Part shown: piece by piece, positions 5,221-5,944 of the stretch
Layout: each line of letters opens with the position of its first letter
How positions within the stretch are numbered: the first letter of the stretch is position 1
Assembly: GCA_013205455.1 (NCBI GenBank)
Contig: JABMMO010000181.1
Coordinates: 1 to 5,944, forward strand
Direction of reading: 5' to 3'
Origin: Actinomycetota bacterium
Lineage (GTDB): Bacteria; Actinomycetota; Actinomycetes; Nanopelagicales; Nanopelagicaceae
DNA: 5,944 nucleotides
Position numbers and translations under genes: made by a program
The notes under the pieces: model-generated
The model's input: only the letters and a program-made list of their open reading frames with translations
The model's database searches: none
Told to the model about the DNA's origin: nothing

Positions 5221-5892
5221 CTAATTTGGTAGCGCTAACTTAGGACAGCTACTTAACACTTTCACCATTGCAACTTTTTCTGGCGCAGTTACCCACAATT
5301 TATATTTCAACTTAACCGCAACTTGTCGCGCCACATATGTACATCTAAAACTCTTCAACGGTGGCAACCATGTTGCGGCATCACCATCGCTCTTCTGTTG
5401 ATTTAGCGATCCCTTTACTGCCAATAAATTCAACGGATCATTTGCAAATGCCTTTCGCAGATCAGCACTCAACCCAAATGCACCAGTTTGCCAAGCATTA
5501 GAGAGCGCAACCACGTGATCAATTTGCACTTCCAAGCTTGTAACGTTACCCCGAACAAACGAAATCATCGTTCCCGAATATGGATCGATCAATACGCCAG
5601 TAAGTGCCACACAGTCCTGCGTCTTAACTTTATAAATAACCGCAGTTAAATCTCGACGCAAAATATCGTTCCGAGTATCGCAACCATTCTTATCTACATC
5701 AGCCCATGCGCTCCCAAATTCGGCCCGCGAATATCCCGTTTTCGGTGCGCGACCTTTAACCGGTAAATTCTCAATCGCAGCGAGCGCATTTAACCCAGCG
5801 CCGGAAACACTTTGCATTCCTACGCCACTTACATGTATTCCAACGCCTAGCGTCAGGGCAATAACCACCTGCCATGCGCTGAATTTCTTCAT
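5221..5892 (-). CDS. Secreted HNH/DUF1524 (GmrSD C-terminal-like) nuclease
   Basis: This is a predicted exported nuclease of the DUF1524 family, of the small secreted type common in actinobacteria. Numbering from the ATG at 5892 (223 residues), a signal peptide or anchor is at about 1-30 (MKKF then a hydrophobic core at 6-19). The conserved N-terminal block at 54-82 includes EFGSAW, DVDKNGCDTRND and LRRDL. The active-site core is QIDHVVAL (Asp125, His126), then NDPLNLLAV (151-159), NQQKSDGDAATWLPP (164-178) and a C-terminal KYKLWVT. Four cysteines (71, 94, 184, 216) fit two disulfides in an exported protein. A GTG at 5910 would give 229 residues, but the ATG gives a more typical signal peptide and is preceded by GAGA. 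Substrate is inferred to be DNA; a structural or modification-dependent role cannot be excluded. Confidence 0.82.
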   Translation of the reverse strand: MKKFSAWQVVIALTLGVGIHVSGVGMQSVSGAGLNALAAIENLPVKGRAPKTGYSRAEFGSAWADVDKNGCDTRNDILRRDLTAVIYKVKTQDCVALTGVLIDPYSGTMISFVRGNVTSLEVQIDHVVALSNAWQTGAFGLSADLRKAFANDPLNLLAVKGSLNQQKSDGDAATWLPPLKSFRCTYVARQVAVKLKYKLWVTAPEKVAMVKVLSSCPKLALPN

Positions 5893-5944
5893 TTCTCGAT
5901 AATGCCGCACCCATTCGCGATTGTCATTAGCGCAGGCTTGGCGC

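Overview
The window most likely comes from a low-GC, small-genome actinobacterium. The freshwater acI group (Nanopelagicales, 'Candidatus Planktophila/Nanopelagicus' type) is my best guess. The reasons are an oligoribonuclease gene followed directly by tRNA-His, an upstream element built from GTTCACC-like repeats at 11-base spacing (the actinobacterial PhoP or PHO box), GTG starts, a secreted GmrSD/DUF1524-type HNH protein of the actinobacterial kind, and a moderately AT-rich composition. The taxon is inferred, not proven by a marker gene.

Layout from left to right: a tRNA-Arg (anticodon UCU) on the + strand; a strong hairpin terminator usable from both sides; then, all on the - strand, the high-affinity phosphate transporter. 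Read in transcription order it is pstC (start 4397), pstA, pstB and finally pstS (stop at 196). pstC, pstA and pstB are packed with 2-base and 0-base spacing. pstS follows after a 126-base gap that holds a weak inverted repeat and degenerate PHO-like repeats. The 115-base divergent region 4398-4512 carries a clear three-unit PHO box reading toward pstC. Reading the other way from that region is orn (oligoribonuclease), then tRNA-His (GUG), both on the + strand. A convergent gene on the - strand encodes a secreted DUF1524/HNH nuclease-like protein and reaches nearly to the right edge.

Working model: phosphate starvation activates a PhoP-type regulator, which binds the PHO box and switches on the permease pair PstC/PstA, the ATPase PstB and, by read-through and perhaps a second promoter, the binding protein PstS. 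PstS captures phosphate outside the membrane. The exported HNH protein could release nucleotides from extracellular DNA, and Orn clears RNA dinucleotides in the cytoplasm, but no regulatory link between these two and phosphate is visible here.

Most of the window is ordinary housekeeping. The points worth a second look are the three-unit PHO box, a Lys-rich insertion in PstS, the absence of a lipobox in PstS, pstS being last and apart from pstCAB, and a U·C mismatch in the anticodon stem of tRNA-Arg. I found no CRISPR array, insertion sequence, toxin pair or other clear novel system.
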